NCBI GenBank assembly: GCA_024689605.1
Contig: JAILDD010000170.1
Coordinates: 4,191 to 68,190 of the forward strand
DNA: 64,000 nucleotides
Origin: Lachnospiraceae bacterium
Lineage (GTDB): Bacteria; Bacillota_A; Clostridia; Lachnospirales; Lachnospiraceae
Reading direction: 5' to 3'
The translations under genes were made by a program, and so were the position numbers. Shown one piece after another: positions 7,912 through 17,295 of the stretch (positions within the stretch are counted from its first letter, which is position 1; the number at the start of each line of letters is the position of its first letter). A model generated the notes under the pieces. The model saw nothing but the letters and a program-made list of their open reading frames with translations. It was not told the origin of the DNA and made no database searches.

Positions 7912-8850
7912 TTAGTCATTATTTATAGTTACAAAGCCCACCCGGACATTATTCCACAATTCATCATTAACCGTTATGGAATAATTACCCAGCAGGTCTG
8001 TATAATAGCTTCCGCCTATATCATAATATTTAGTTACCGCCTCAAGCACGTTTGCTGCATCACCGTTCTCCACATCATTCTCAGCTAAGGACCTCATATA
8101 AGCGTGAGCCGTATACTCCCTTTCAACCATTTCCTTCATCAGGTTCTCATCTAGTCCTGTATTTTTTTTTGCCTTTTCTGTTAATTCCGAATACATTTTT
8201 TCAGCATCATACTCTGCGTCCGCAAGTTCGTCACGTCCAAGAGTAAAGCCGTTTTTTTCTGCCTCAATACCATAAAGTGTATCCCTTATACAGTAGTCAA
8301 GAGCTGCATCACGAGCCAGGTCGGAAACATATCCCGAATTGCTGCCATCCCGGTTCATATACAGATTCCAGTAGGCCTTCGGATCATCCGCATCATAATT
8401 CAGTGCCGTTATATTGCCCTCTGTTTCAGCTTTGCAGATATAGTAACCAAGCTCCTTTAATGTTACCTCCGCCTTGCCTAAAGCATTATCCGCTTCTGCA
8501 TCACCGTCAGGACTTTGTGATGTTCCAGCTTGTTCTATACTTACTATAACACTGTCAGTATGTGCTGATGTATCAAGCTTTATCGCCCTTCTGTACAGCA
8601 GGGTGGCTATCATAACGATAGCAACACTGAATATAATAGGTCTGTAAAGCTTTATCATGCGTCCGGGTCTAGCGGCACCGGTCATTCCGCTCTTTGCGAC
8701 CTCCGGCTTTATATCACCGTATAAGCTGTCCCTTATATTGCGGCCGGTCCTTGGCGACTTCCCGTCCCTGATATAACGGAACGTATATTCCGTATCGTTT
8801 ACCGGCTCACTCTGTTCCCTGCTTTTTCCTTTTTCGATCACATCTATCAT
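7912..8850 (-). CDS. Single-pass membrane protein with SurA/PrsA-like extracytoplasmic part (312 aa)
   Basis: A charged cytoplasmic N-terminus of about 67 residues precedes one membrane helix (about 69-87, PIIFSVAIVMIATLLY) and an outside domain. The region about 130-225 (LKELGYYICKAETEGNITALNY and further helices with DAALDYCIRDTLYGIEAEKNG) resembles the helical N-terminal chaperone module of SurA/PrsA-type proteins, but no parvulin domain follows. I assign no definite function. It begins 23 bases after an ABC exporter subunit gene and is followed 11 bases later by glgB, so it may be an accessory to the exporter. The Shine-Dalgarno is weak. Confidence 0.65.
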   Translation of the reverse strand: MIDVIEKGKSREQSEPVNDTEYTFRYIRDGKSPRTGRNIRDSLYGDIKPEVAKSGMTGAARPGRMIKLYRPIIFSVAIVMIATLLYRRAIKLDTSAHTDSVIVSIEQAGTSQSPDGDAEADNALGKAEVTLKELGYYICKAETEGNITALNYDADDPKAYWNLYMNRDGSNSGYVSDLARDAALDYCIRDTLYGIEAEKNGFTLGRDELADAEYDAEKMYSELTEKAKKNTGLDENLMKEMVEREYTAHAYMRSLAENDVENGDAANVLEAVTKYYDIGGSYYTDLLGNYSITVNDELWNNVRVGFVTINND

Positions 8851-8873
8851 ACTAACAATTCTTTCAGTTACCT

Positions 8874-10646
8874 TTAATGTGCAAACTGACTGGTATACAA
8901 TGTCTTATAAAAGCCGCCTGCCGACAGCAGCTCCTTGTGTTTTCCCTGCTCTATTATATTGCCATCCCGCATGACCAGTATGCAGTCAGCATTTTTAATG
9001 GTAGACAGTCTGTGTGCCACAATAAAGCTGGTACGCCCCTTCATCATCTCCGCAAAAGCATCCTGTATCTTTAGTTCTGTCCTGGTATCTATTGAGCTGG
9101 TAGCTTCATCAAGTATGAGCATAGGAGGAAGGGTAAGCATCACCCTGGATATACATATAAGCTGCTTCTGTCCCTGGGACAGTGCCCCGCCATCCTCACC
9201 AATCACCGTATCATATCCGTGCTCAAGCTGCTTTATAAATGAATGGGCGTGGGAATTCCTGCAGGCCCGTACCATCTCCTCATCATCTGCTTCAGGCTTC
9301 CCCATGATTATATTCTCCCTGATGGTTCCGGGCTTAAGCCAGGTATCCTGAAGGACCATGCCGTACTCTTTTCTAAGAGCGCTTTTTTCCACATCCATTA
9401 TATCAGTACCGTCTATAATAATCTTTCCGGAATCCACATCATAGAAACGCATCAGCAGATTTATCAGTGTGGTCTTGCCGCAGCCCGTGGGGCCAACTAT
9501 CGCATATCTCTCCCCGGGATGCACATGGATATTTACATTTTTCAGCAGCTCCTTATTTTTATCGTATGAAAAAGATACATCCTTTAGTTCTATGTCACCT
9601 TTTGTGGAAAGCTCCGCGAGCAGCTCCCGACTGTCTTCATCCGTTTTTTCATCTATAAGTTCAAATAAACGTCCGGCACAGGCAAGGGCATTCTGAAGTT
9701 CCGTAACCACCCCTGATATTTCATTAAAAGGCTTGGTGTACTGATTTGCATATCCTAAAAAAGCGGTCAGTGCACCAACGCTCATTTCGCCGCCAATGAC
9801 AAGTAATGCGCCAAATATAGCCACACAGGCATATATCATGTTGTTGATAAACCTTGTGGACGGATTAGTGAGGGATGAGACAAATGTTGCCCTTAAAGAA
9901 GCCTTTGCCAGCCCTTCATTATTTGCTTCAAACGCTTCCGCTGCTTCCCCCTCTGCCAAGAAAGCTATCATTAGCTTTTCCTGCTCTATCATTTCAGTAA
10001 TGATCGATGTCTGCTCACCGCGCTTCTCCGACTGCTCCTTAAAAAACCTGAAGGATGATGAAGCAATGAAAGAAGCCACAAGAATGGAAAGCGGTGTCAT
10101 CACCACTACTAAAACAGTGATCCTTAAGTCTATGGTAAGCATCATCACAAGGGTTCCTATTATAGTGATGAGACCAGTGAAGAACTGCGTAAATCCCAGC
10201 AGCAGTCCGTCAGAAAACTGATCCGCATCTGAAATCACCCTGTTCACGGTCTCTCCCGTACGGTGTGAGTCATGGTATGCAATAGAAAGCGAATTTATCT
10301 TTTTTATGGAATCGTTTCTTATATCCCGTACCGTGCTGTACGCCACATGGTTGTTGCAGGCATTGGTTATCCACTGTGATATGGCACACAGGGCGATTAT
10401 GGCCGCCATCTCCAGCAGTATAAGTTTTAACCCCTCAAAATCAACCTGCCCCTTTGTCACAATAAGATCTACAGCGCTTCCCGTTAGCACCGGAAGGTAA
10501 AGTGACAGTACTGAGGATATCCCCGCAAAAACAAATGCTGTGATCAGGAAAAATATGTACCTGCGCAGATAATGCAGGATTCGTCTTATGATTCTGAGAT
10601 TTTCCCCTGTCGTATTTTTTTTCTGCAGTTTTTTTAAATCTTTCAT
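8874..10646 (-). CDS. ABC exporter half-transporter, consensus ATPase partner (pair 1)
   Basis: Six-helix membrane domain (about 30-320) fused to an ATPase. Walker A is GPTGCGKTT (385-393), the signature is LSQGQKQ, and Walker B is MLILDEATSS with the catalytic Glu intact. It starts 10 bases after the partner gene at 10656-12365. The two probably form a heterodimeric exporter like TM287/288, BmrCD or LmrCD. In such pairs one ATP site is degenerate; here the signature carries Q in place of the first G, which would complete the partner's weak site. Substrate unknown. Confidence 0.9.
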   Translation of the reverse strand: MKDLKKLQKKNTTGENLRIIRRILHYLRRYIFFLITAFVFAGISSVLSLYLPVLTGSAVDLIVTKGQVDFEGLKLILLEMAAIIALCAISQWITNACNNHVAYSTVRDIRNDSIKKINSLSIAYHDSHRTGETVNRVISDADQFSDGLLLGFTQFFTGLITIIGTLVMMLTIDLRITVLVVVMTPLSILVASFIASSSFRFFKEQSEKRGEQTSIITEMIEQEKLMIAFLAEGEAAEAFEANNEGLAKASLRATFVSSLTNPSTRFINNMIYACVAIFGALLVIGGEMSVGALTAFLGYANQYTKPFNEISGVVTELQNALACAGRLFELIDEKTDEDSRELLAELSTKGDIELKDVSFSYDKNKELLKNVNIHVHPGERYAIVGPTGCGKTTLINLLMRFYDVDSGKIIIDGTDIMDVEKSALRKEYGMVLQDTWLKPGTIRENIIMGKPEADDEEMVRACRNSHAHSFIKQLEHGYDTVIGEDGGALSQGQKQLICISRVMLTLPPMLILDEATSSIDTRTELKIQDAFAEMMKGRTSFIVAHRLSTIKNADCILVMRDGNIIEQGKHKELLSAGGFYKTLYTSQFAH

Positions 10647-10655
10647 ACTCTTACT

Positions 10656-12365
10656 TTAATTCTGTGACTCATATATTTCCCTGTAGACAGCGCAGCTTTC
10701 CAGTAGTTCTTCATGGGTGCCCTGCCCTACTGTCCTGCCTTCATCCAGAACTATTATCTTGTCTGCGTGCATTATTGATGCTGTCCGCTGTGAGACAATA
10801 AACACCGTAGGCGACGTTTTCATTTCTTTCAGATTTTTCCTGAGGGCCGCATCCGTAGCATAATCAAGGGCAGATGTGCTGTCATCAAGTATCAATATCC
10901 CCGGCTTCTTAAGAAGTGCCCTTGCAATGCACAGCCGCTGTCTCTGACCGCCCGAAAAATCTGTTCCATCATGGGACACCTCATAATCCAGTGCGCCGTC
11001 CTTGCCCTTAACTATCTCATAGGCCTCTGCTGTTTTCAATGCATCATAAATATCATCATCTGAAATACCTGCAGAGCCAAGCGTCATATTTTTCCTTATG
11101 CTTCCCGAAATCAATACTGATTTCTGCGGTACAACTGCAATCCTTTTTCTCAGGGCACTGTACCTGTAGTCCCTTACATCTGTACCGTCCACCTTTACAC
11201 TTCCGTCACACACATCATAAAACCTTGATATAAGATTAATAAGTGTTGTCTTTCCGGAACCCGTACCTCCTATCACCCCTACAGTCTCTCCCGGCATCAC
11301 TGAAAATGATATTCCCTCCAGGGCCTTTTCATTTGAATTTCCATACCTTAATGAACAGTCTTCAAAGTCAACCCTGCAGGCATTACCGGACCATTCTTTA
11401 TCAAATGTACCTTCCGTCATTGACGACTTTGTATTCAGTAATGTTGCTATCCTGTCCGCGCAGGCCAGTGATTTTGACATCAGCACAATCATATTTGCAA
11501 GCTTAATAAGCTCCACAAGTATCTGAGACATGTAATTTATAAGGGCAACAACAGAACCCTGGGTGAGTGTACCTGCATCCACGCTCACTGCCCCACTCCA
11601 TATGAGCCATACAGCCGCCCCGTTTATCATTACAAATGTCACTGGATTCATCAGCGCTGATATTTTCCCTGTTTTCAGCTGAAGCTGCACAAGGCTGCCA
11701 TTTGCATCCGTAAACTCTTTTTCCATGCTTTTTTCCAGGCCAAAAGCGCGGATGACCCGGACACCGTTTAATGAACTCCTGAGGGATAATGTGACATTAT
11801 CCAGCTTTCCCTGAACACTTTTATGCATCGGTGCGGTAATAAACATCACTCCATATACCACTACGGCCAGAAGAAGTACTGTAAGCACAAATATCCCTGC
11901 AGCCTTCAGGTCAATAAAGAAAGACATGATGACTGCGCCGAATACAACAAAGGGGGATCTAAGCAGCAGACGCAGGCTCATATTTATCCCGTTCTGCAGA
12001 GTATTTATATCCCCGGTCATTCTTGTGATCATTGTGGATGTACCGATGTTATCAATCTCAGAATAAGATAGAGACATTATGTTTCTGAACACATCACGTT
12101 TGATAGCCGCAGACGCAAAAACTGCTGCCTTTGCAGAAAAATACTGGGCAGCCAGCGAGCACACAAGTCCGATCAGACCAAGAGCCACCATCATGACACC
12201 GTTCTTTATGATGCAGCCCGCATCCTTATCCGTCACGCCTATATCTATCATCCGGCGTACCAGTAAAGGAATAAAAAGCTCAAATGAGGCTTCAAGCAGT
12301 TTGAACAACGGCCCAAGCACACATTCGAGCTTATAGTTTTTCAGATATTTTAATAAGTATTTCAA
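10656..12365 (-). CDS. ABC exporter half-transporter, degenerate-site partner (pair 1)
   Basis: Membrane domain plus ATPase of 569 aa. Walker A is GGTGSGKTT, signature FSGGQRQ, and Walker B LILDDSTSALD, where the catalytic Glu is replaced by Asp. That swap is the hallmark of the non-hydrolysing site in heterodimeric exporters. The start is TTG at 12365, overlapping the TGA of the DJ-1 gene (TTGA). The gene feeds straight into the consensus partner 10 bases on. Multidrug, peptide or lipid export are all possible. Confidence 0.9.
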   Translation of the reverse strand: MKYLLKYLKNYKLECVLGPLFKLLEASFELFIPLLVRRMIDIGVTDKDAGCIIKNGVMMVALGLIGLVCSLAAQYFSAKAAVFASAAIKRDVFRNIMSLSYSEIDNIGTSTMITRMTGDINTLQNGINMSLRLLLRSPFVVFGAVIMSFFIDLKAAGIFVLTVLLLAVVVYGVMFITAPMHKSVQGKLDNVTLSLRSSLNGVRVIRAFGLEKSMEKEFTDANGSLVQLQLKTGKISALMNPVTFVMINGAAVWLIWSGAVSVDAGTLTQGSVVALINYMSQILVELIKLANMIVLMSKSLACADRIATLLNTKSSMTEGTFDKEWSGNACRVDFEDCSLRYGNSNEKALEGISFSVMPGETVGVIGGTGSGKTTLINLISRFYDVCDGSVKVDGTDVRDYRYSALRKRIAVVPQKSVLISGSIRKNMTLGSAGISDDDIYDALKTAEAYEIVKGKDGALDYEVSHDGTDFSGGQRQRLCIARALLKKPGILILDDSTSALDYATDAALRKNLKEMKTSPTVFIVSQRTASIMHADKIIVLDEGRTVGQGTHEELLESCAVYREIYESQN

Positions 12366-12916
12366 AATCCGGGCACCATTACGGAAGCAGCTATTCTGTC
12401 AGCATTAGTCTTATCCGTAAGCACTTCAAGAAGCTTTAATCCAAATTCAACACTTGTGCCCATTCCCCTGGAAGTTATTATATTTCCGGATACAACAACA
12501 CTGTCTGTAAGCTTGTTTGCGCCCTCGAGCGCAGCTTCCATTCCGCCGTAACAGGTTGCATCATGTCCTTTAAGTATTCCCATTCTTCCGAGTATGGTAG
12601 GTGCAGCGCATATGGCTGCGATAAATTTACCGGATCCGTTAAACTCAGCAATCTTATCAGTCAGTGCTTTACACGCTTCAAGATTCTGATGACCCAGCTT
12701 TCCTCCGGGAAGAACTATCATATCCACGCTGTCGAAATCAAGCTCTGAGATCTTTATATCCGCTTTGATGTCGATATTGTGGGAACCGTGTATCGTAAGG
12801 TCATCACCTACAGAAACGGTAACCGTATCAATACCGCCCCTGCGAAGTATATCGACAGGTGTCAGTGCTTCTATCTCTTCAAACCCGTCTGCAAAGAAAA
12901 TTGCCACTCTGCTCAT
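12362..12916 (-). CDS. DJ-1/PfpI family protein (ThiJ/YajL-like)
   Basis: Flavodoxin-like 184-aa protein. The nucleophile elbow AAICAAPTILG carries the conserved Cys103, and the family's conserved acidic residue lies in DGFEEIEALTP near residue 14. DJ-1 relatives act as glyoxalases, deglycases, chaperones or redox sensors. GTSVEFGLKLLEVL near the end is typical of the YajL/ThiJ branch. AAAGGAG precedes the ATG at 12916. It ends in a 3-base overlap with an ABC exporter gene, so coupled translation is likely, though no shared function is known. Confidence 0.9.
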   Translation of the reverse strand: MSRVAIFFADGFEEIEALTPVDILRRGGIDTVTVSVGDDLTIHGSHNIDIKADIKISELDFDSVDMIVLPGGKLGHQNLEACKALTDKIAEFNGSGKFIAAICAAPTILGRMGILKGHDATCYGGMEAALEGANKLTDSVVVSGNIITSRGMGTSVEFGLKLLEVLTDKTNADRIAASVMVPGF

Positions 12917-12948
12917 ATGATGCTCCTTTCGAATAATATACTTAAAAA

Positions 12949-14163
12949 TTACATTCTTTTAATCCTGTCAATAGCTTCAACCGTATTCTCATAGCTGCCG
13001 AATGCAGTAAGTCTGAAATAATGCTCACCGCTGGGACCAAATCCGGAACCGGGTGTACCTACTACATTAGCCTGTTCAAGAAGCTTGTCGAAGAATTCCC
13101 AGCTTGTCATGTTATCAGGTGTCCTGAGCCAGATGTAAGGAGCATTCACGCCGCCGTATACTTCATAGCCCGCTTCCTTAAGACCGTTTGATATGTAAGC
13201 TGCATTCCTCATATAATATGCAACCTGTTCTGCAAGCTGCTTCTTTCCTTCTGCAGAATAAACAGCCTCGCCTGCTTTCTGGATGATGTAAGGCGCTCCG
13301 TTATATTTTGTTCCATGACGTCTCGCCCAGAGCGAATGAAGCTGTACATCTCCGCACTTAAGATCCTTAGGTATAACGGTATAGCCAAGACGCACTCCTG
13401 TGAAACCTGCATTCTTTGAGAAGGAATGAATCTCTATTGCACAGGTCCTTGCTCCTTCACACTCGTATATACTGTGAGGGATATTACCTTCGCTGATATA
13501 TGCTTCATAAGCAGCGTCATATATGATCACCGCTCCTACTTTGTTTGCATAATCAACCCACTCCTGAAGGGCAGTCTTTGTTATGACACCTCCGGTAGGA
13601 TTGTTGGGGAAACAGAGATAGATTATATCAGGTGTCTCTGAAGGTATCTCAGGCATAAAGTTGTTCTCAGCCGTACAGGGCATATAGATCACGTCAGACC
13701 ATGTCTCGCTTGCCTCGTCAAAAACTCCGGTCCTGCCTGCCATTACATTTGTGTCAACATACACGGGATAAACCGGGTCACAAACCGCAACCTTGCACTC
13801 CTTTGCAAAGATCTCCTGAATGTTTCCGCAGTCACCCTTTGCTCCGTCAGAGATGAAAATCTCGTCGTCAGCTATATCACAGCCTCTTGCCCTGTAATCA
13901 TTCTCTGCTGCTGCCTTTCTTAAAAAATCATATCCAAGATCAGGTGCATAGCCGTGGAAAGTCTCCGCATCAGCCATCTCATCAACTGCCTTATGAAGAG
14001 CCTCAATAAGAACCGGTGCCAAAGGCTGGGTAACATCACCGATGGACAATCTTATTATCTTCTTGTCGGGATTTGCGGCCTGAAATGCTTTTTGCTTGTT
14101 TGCTACTGTTGAGAACAGATAGCTGCCGCGAAGTTTTAAGTAGTCTGAATTAGCCTTGAACAT
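12949..14163 (-). CDS. dapL: LL-diaminopimelate aminotransferase
   Basis: PLP enzyme converting tetrahydrodipicolinate directly to LL-diaminopimelate, bypassing the succinylase/acetylase steps. It shows the DapL opening (MFKANSDYLKLRGSYLF), IIRLSIGDVTQPLAP, CFPNNPTGG, and the PLP lysine Lys250 in HSFSKNAGFTG with RLGYTVIP after it. Length of 404 aa is normal. AAGGAG precedes the ATG at 14163. It follows dapF by 34 bases, so the two last steps to meso-DAP are encoded together, supplying lysine and peptidoglycan. Confidence 0.96.
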   Translation of the reverse strand: MFKANSDYLKLRGSYLFSTVANKQKAFQAANPDKKIIRLSIGDVTQPLAPVLIEALHKAVDEMADAETFHGYAPDLGYDFLRKAAAENDYRARGCDIADDEIFISDGAKGDCGNIQEIFAKECKVAVCDPVYPVYVDTNVMAGRTGVFDEASETWSDVIYMPCTAENNFMPEIPSETPDIIYLCFPNNPTGGVITKTALQEWVDYANKVGAVIIYDAAYEAYISEGNIPHSIYECEGARTCAIEIHSFSKNAGFTGVRLGYTVIPKDLKCGDVQLHSLWARRHGTKYNGAPYIIQKAGEAVYSAEGKKQLAEQVAYYMRNAAYISNGLKEAGYEVYGGVNAPYIWLRTPDNMTSWEFFDKLLEQANVVGTPGSGFGPSGEHYFRLTAFGSYENTVEAIDRIKRM

Positions 14164-14197
14164 TTTTTTCTCCTTTTCTCATGTATGCCTATTGTAT

Positions 14198-15040
14198 TTA
14201 TACCTCTACATCGCCTTCGAATACGAACTTAGCGGGGCCTGTCATGTAAACATTGTTATCCGACTTGCGCCATTCAACATTTATCACACCGCCCTTAAGC
14301 TTAACATCCACTTTTCTGCCCGTCTTACCGTTCAGGATGCAGGCCGTCACGGATGCGCAGGCACCTGTACCGCAGGCCAGGGTCTCCCCTGTGCCTCTCT
14401 CCCATACGCGCATGTCGATATGGCTGTCATCAACTACTTTGACAAATTCGACATTTATGTTATTAGGGAAGCGCTCATGACACTCGATCAAAGGGCCATC
14501 CGTTTCCAGTGGAACAGTCGCTGTATCATCTGTAAAAATGACTGCATGGGGATTTCCCATGGAAACACAGGTTATCCTGTATTTTTTTCCGGCCACCTCC
14601 AAAGGACAATCAATAAGCACCGAAGCACCAGGGGTTTCCGGTACCGCAGGGATCTTTACAGGTTCAAGGATCGGTGCCCCCATATTTACAGTAACAGTTT
14701 CCACCTTATCATCCTTAAGGTGAAGGTCCACAGTACGGGTAACACCGAAGCTTTCTATGGTAAGTGGATTGCTCTTTGACAGCCCCTTGTCATGGATATA
14801 CTTTGCAACACACCGGATGCCGTTTCCGCACATCTCGGACCTTGATCCGTCAGCATTATACATCTCCATCTCGAACTCAGCATCTTTGCCAGGATTTATA
14901 AAAATAATCCCGTCACCGCCTACACCAAAGTTTCTGTCACTGAGTTTCCTTGCAAGTCCGGGTTTGTCCTCGATCTTTTCTTTGCTGCCGTCAATGTAAA
15001 TATAATCATTTCCGCAGCCTTCCATTTTCGTAAAATGCAT
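14198..15040 (-). CDS. dapF: Diaminopimelate epimerase
   Basis: Converts LL-DAP, the product of the adjacent DapL, to meso-DAP. The two-cysteine catalytic pair is present: Cys71 in MCGNGIRC and Cys223 in LACGTGACAS. The N-terminus MHFTKMEGCGNDY is characteristic. A very strong GGAAGGAGGGGG precedes the ATG at 15040. It is 21 bases downstream of glnA, linking nitrogen assimilation and the DAP branch on one transcript. Length of 280 aa is normal. Confidence 0.96.
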   Translation of the reverse strand: MHFTKMEGCGNDYIYIDGSKEKIEDKPGLARKLSDRNFGVGGDGIIFINPGKDAEFEMEMYNADGSRSEMCGNGIRCVAKYIHDKGLSKSNPLTIESFGVTRTVDLHLKDDKVETVTVNMGAPILEPVKIPAVPETPGASVLIDCPLEVAGKKYRITCVSMGNPHAVIFTDDTATVPLETDGPLIECHERFPNNINVEFVKVVDDSHIDMRVWERGTGETLACGTGACASVTACILNGKTGRKVDVKLKGGVINVEWRKSDNNVYMTGPAKFVFEGDVEV

Positions 15041-15061
15041 AGTCCCCCTCCTTCCGTAATG

Positions 15062-16393
15062 TTAATACTTGTACAGATACCTGTCAGTCTCCCACTGGGT
15101 AACCTGCTCGCTGTACTCAGCCCATTCCCTCTTCTTTCCGCTGATATAGAGGGGCGCAACATGAGGGCCGAGAGCATCTTTTATCAGTTCGTCCTTCTCC
15201 AGTTCCTCCACTGCATCCAGCAGGTTTGAAGGAAGTGTTTCTATCTTGTACTTTTTGCGTTCCTTTTCGCTAAGCTCGAAAATATTCTTATTCACTGCTT
15301 CGGGCGGTTCGATCTTATTCCTTATTCCATCCAGTCCGGCCTGCAGACATATAGCTATGGCAAGATAAGGATTTGCGGCAGAATCAGGACTCCTTAATTC
15401 CACCCTTGTCCCTTCTCCCCTTGCTGAAGGTATACGGATAAGCGGACTGCGGTTCTTGCTGCTCCATGCAATATGCACGGGTGCCTCATATCCCGGCACA
15501 AGACGCTTGTATGAATTCACAAGAGGATTCAGTACAGCAGTCATTGCCTTCATGTGCTTCATAAGTCCGCCTATAAAATAATAAGCTTCTTTGCTGAGAC
15601 CGTATTCATCCTTAGGATCCTGGAAGATATTCTTCCCGCCCTTTGAAAGTGAAAGATTAAGATGCATGCCGGATCCTGCAGTTCCGTATTTTGGCTTCGG
15701 CATGAAGGTCGCATGCTGACCGTGACGTCTTGCGATGGTCTTAACAGCCAGCTTGAAGGTCATAATGTTGTCGGCAGTCTTCAGTGCCTCATCATACCTG
15801 AAATCTATCTCATGCTGTGCCGGTGCACACTCATGGTGTGAAGCCTCGATATCAAATCCCATTTCCTCAAGGGTAAGCACCATGTCACGTCTTGCATTTT
15901 CACCAAAATCCACAGGACCAAGATCAAAATACCCTGCCCTCTCATATGCCACCGTAGTAGGCTGTGCATTCTCATCAGTCTGGAAAAGGAAAAACTCGCA
16001 CTCAGGTCCCACATTGAGAGTATATCCCATATCGGCTGCTTCCTTTATAGCCCGTCTCAGGATATAACGGGGATCTCCAATAAAAGGCTGTCCATCTGTT
16101 CCGTACACATCACAGATAAGCCTTGCTACTTTTCCGTGCTGCGGACGCCAGGGAAATATCTCCAGTGTATCCGGATCCGGATGAAGGTACATGTCCGATT
16201 CCTCTATACGGGCAAAACCGTCTATGGAAGAACCGTCAAACATGCATTTGTTTTCAAGTGCGTTTTTCAGATGTCCGGAAGTGATCGCTATATTCTTAAG
16301 ATTACCGAAAACATCAGTAAACTGTAATCTTATGAACTCAACATTTTCTTCTTCCGCAATACGGAGGACATCCTCCTTTGTGTATCTGGCCAT
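15062..16393 (-). CDS. glnA: Glutamine synthetase, type I-alpha
   Basis: Makes glutamine from glutamate, ammonia and ATP. It opens with TKEDVLRIAEEENVEFIRLQ and carries the family motifs DGSSIDGFA (near 54), KPKYGTAGSGMHLNLS (near 232) and NPLVNSYKRLVPGYEAPVHI (near 285). Its 443-aa length fits the GSI-alpha group of Gram-positive bacteria, which lack the adenylylation loop and are controlled by feedback inhibition. I see no glnR-type gene next to it. A GGAGAGAGAG ribosome binding site precedes the ATG at 16393. Confidence 0.96.
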   Translation of the reverse strand: MARYTKEDVLRIAEEENVEFIRLQFTDVFGNLKNIAITSGHLKNALENKCMFDGSSIDGFARIEESDMYLHPDPDTLEIFPWRPQHGKVARLICDVYGTDGQPFIGDPRYILRRAIKEAADMGYTLNVGPECEFFLFQTDENAQPTTVAYERAGYFDLGPVDFGENARRDMVLTLEEMGFDIEASHHECAPAQHEIDFRYDEALKTADNIMTFKLAVKTIARRHGQHATFMPKPKYGTAGSGMHLNLSLSKGGKNIFQDPKDEYGLSKEAYYFIGGLMKHMKAMTAVLNPLVNSYKRLVPGYEAPVHIAWSSKNRSPLIRIPSARGEGTRVELRSPDSAANPYLAIAICLQAGLDGIRNKIEPPEAVNKNIFELSEKERKKYKIETLPSNLLDAVEELEKDELIKDALGPHVAPLYISGKKREWAEYSEQVTQWETDRYLYKY

Positions 16394-16415
16394 CTCTCTC
16401 TCCTTTTTTATGTTT

Positions 16416-17030
16416 TTAGCTCAACATAGCCCTTAACCCTGACAACAGATCAGCCTTTCCATTCGATGAACCGTTCTTTTTCATTGGCAGATAGGTCACG
16501 CCGCTGTTTTCTTTAAAACCATCAGTAGCATAAAACCCGAGTTTTTTGTAAAAGCCCACCGCATTAGGTGCCGAATTAACAGTAACAGAACCGTCACTTA
16601 ACCTGTTATAACGGTAATCCTCGCTCTTATCCCTGTCAATTTCTGCATCTTCACCATCCGGCCGTGCATATTCTATTGCCCTGTCTACCAGCCTGGTGCC
16701 GATTCCAGAATACTGCAGCCCGGTCTTAACAAAGAGCAGCGAGATGAAATTATTCTCCCGCAAGGATATCATCCCGACTATCCTGTCTTCACCGTCTTCA
16801 CTGTCCCGGCATAGCGCAACAAACACCGGATACTTACCACGCAGAAAATACTGTCTTAAGGTCTCATCAGTTATAAATTCCAAGAAGCTGTCTGTTCCTT
16901 CCTTGCCATAATCAGCCGCATGAAATTCTTTGAAAACCGACCATACAAGATGCATTACCTCTTCCCATTCCTCAGGCTTTGCTGCCCTTATGGTAATGTC
17001 TGACTCTTTCTTTTTACTTTCCGTTTCCAC
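16416..17030 (-). CDS. GNAT family N-acetyltransferase (204 aa)
   Basis: Acetyl-CoA-dependent acyltransferase fold. The acetyl-CoA loop is visible as LQYSGIGTRLVDRAIEYA (Q-x-x-G-x-G) near residue 110, followed by NAVGFYKKLGFYATDGF, the C-terminal GNAT motif. The start appears to be GTG at 17030, two bases after the stop of the small membrane protein, with GGTGAG upstream. Substrate cannot be predicted. It lies between metG and glnA in one run of tightly spaced genes. Confidence 0.85.
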   Translation of the reverse strand: METESKKKESDITIRAAKPEEWEEVMHLVWSVFKEFHAADYGKEGTDSFLEFITDETLRQYFLRGKYPVFVALCRDSEDGEDRIVGMISLRENNFISLLFVKTGLQYSGIGTRLVDRAIEYARPDGEDAEIDRDKSEDYRYNRLSDGSVTVNSAPNAVGFYKKLGFYATDGFKENSGVTYLPMKKNGSSNGKADLLSGLRAMLS

Positions 17031-17032
17031 AC

Positions 17033-17263
17033 CTACTCACCAAGATTCTGATCAACAACACCGTACTCGGCATTTTTCTCATCCTGCATCTGCTGCAGGG
17101 TATCGCCGATTTCTTTAGCCTGAGCCTCACCGGCCGAGACCTGCTGCATGGACTTATTATACTCATCAACAGTCTGCTTCGATGACCACACCATTATCAG
17201 AACTGTGACCAGAACAGAGATTATCAGTATTACCAGAAAAACGCCGGTACCTTTTTTATCCAT
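17033..17263 (-). CDS. Small single-pass membrane protein (76 aa)
   Basis: Begins MDKKGTGVFLVILIISVLVT, so one membrane helix (about 8-27) with a short cytoplasmic lead, followed by an outside tail rich in Gln, Glu and Asp (YNKSMQQVSAGEAQAKEIGD) likely to form a short coiled coil. I do not recognise the family. It starts 32 bases after metG stops and nearly touches the acetyltransferase gene, which supports its being real. Confidence 0.65.
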   Translation of the reverse strand: MDKKGTGVFLVILIISVLVTVLIMVWSSKQTVDEYNKSMQQVSAGEAQAKEIGDTLQQMQDEKNAEYGVVDQNLGE

Positions 17264-17295
17264 ATTACAATTCCTCGTACCTTACCACTGGATGA

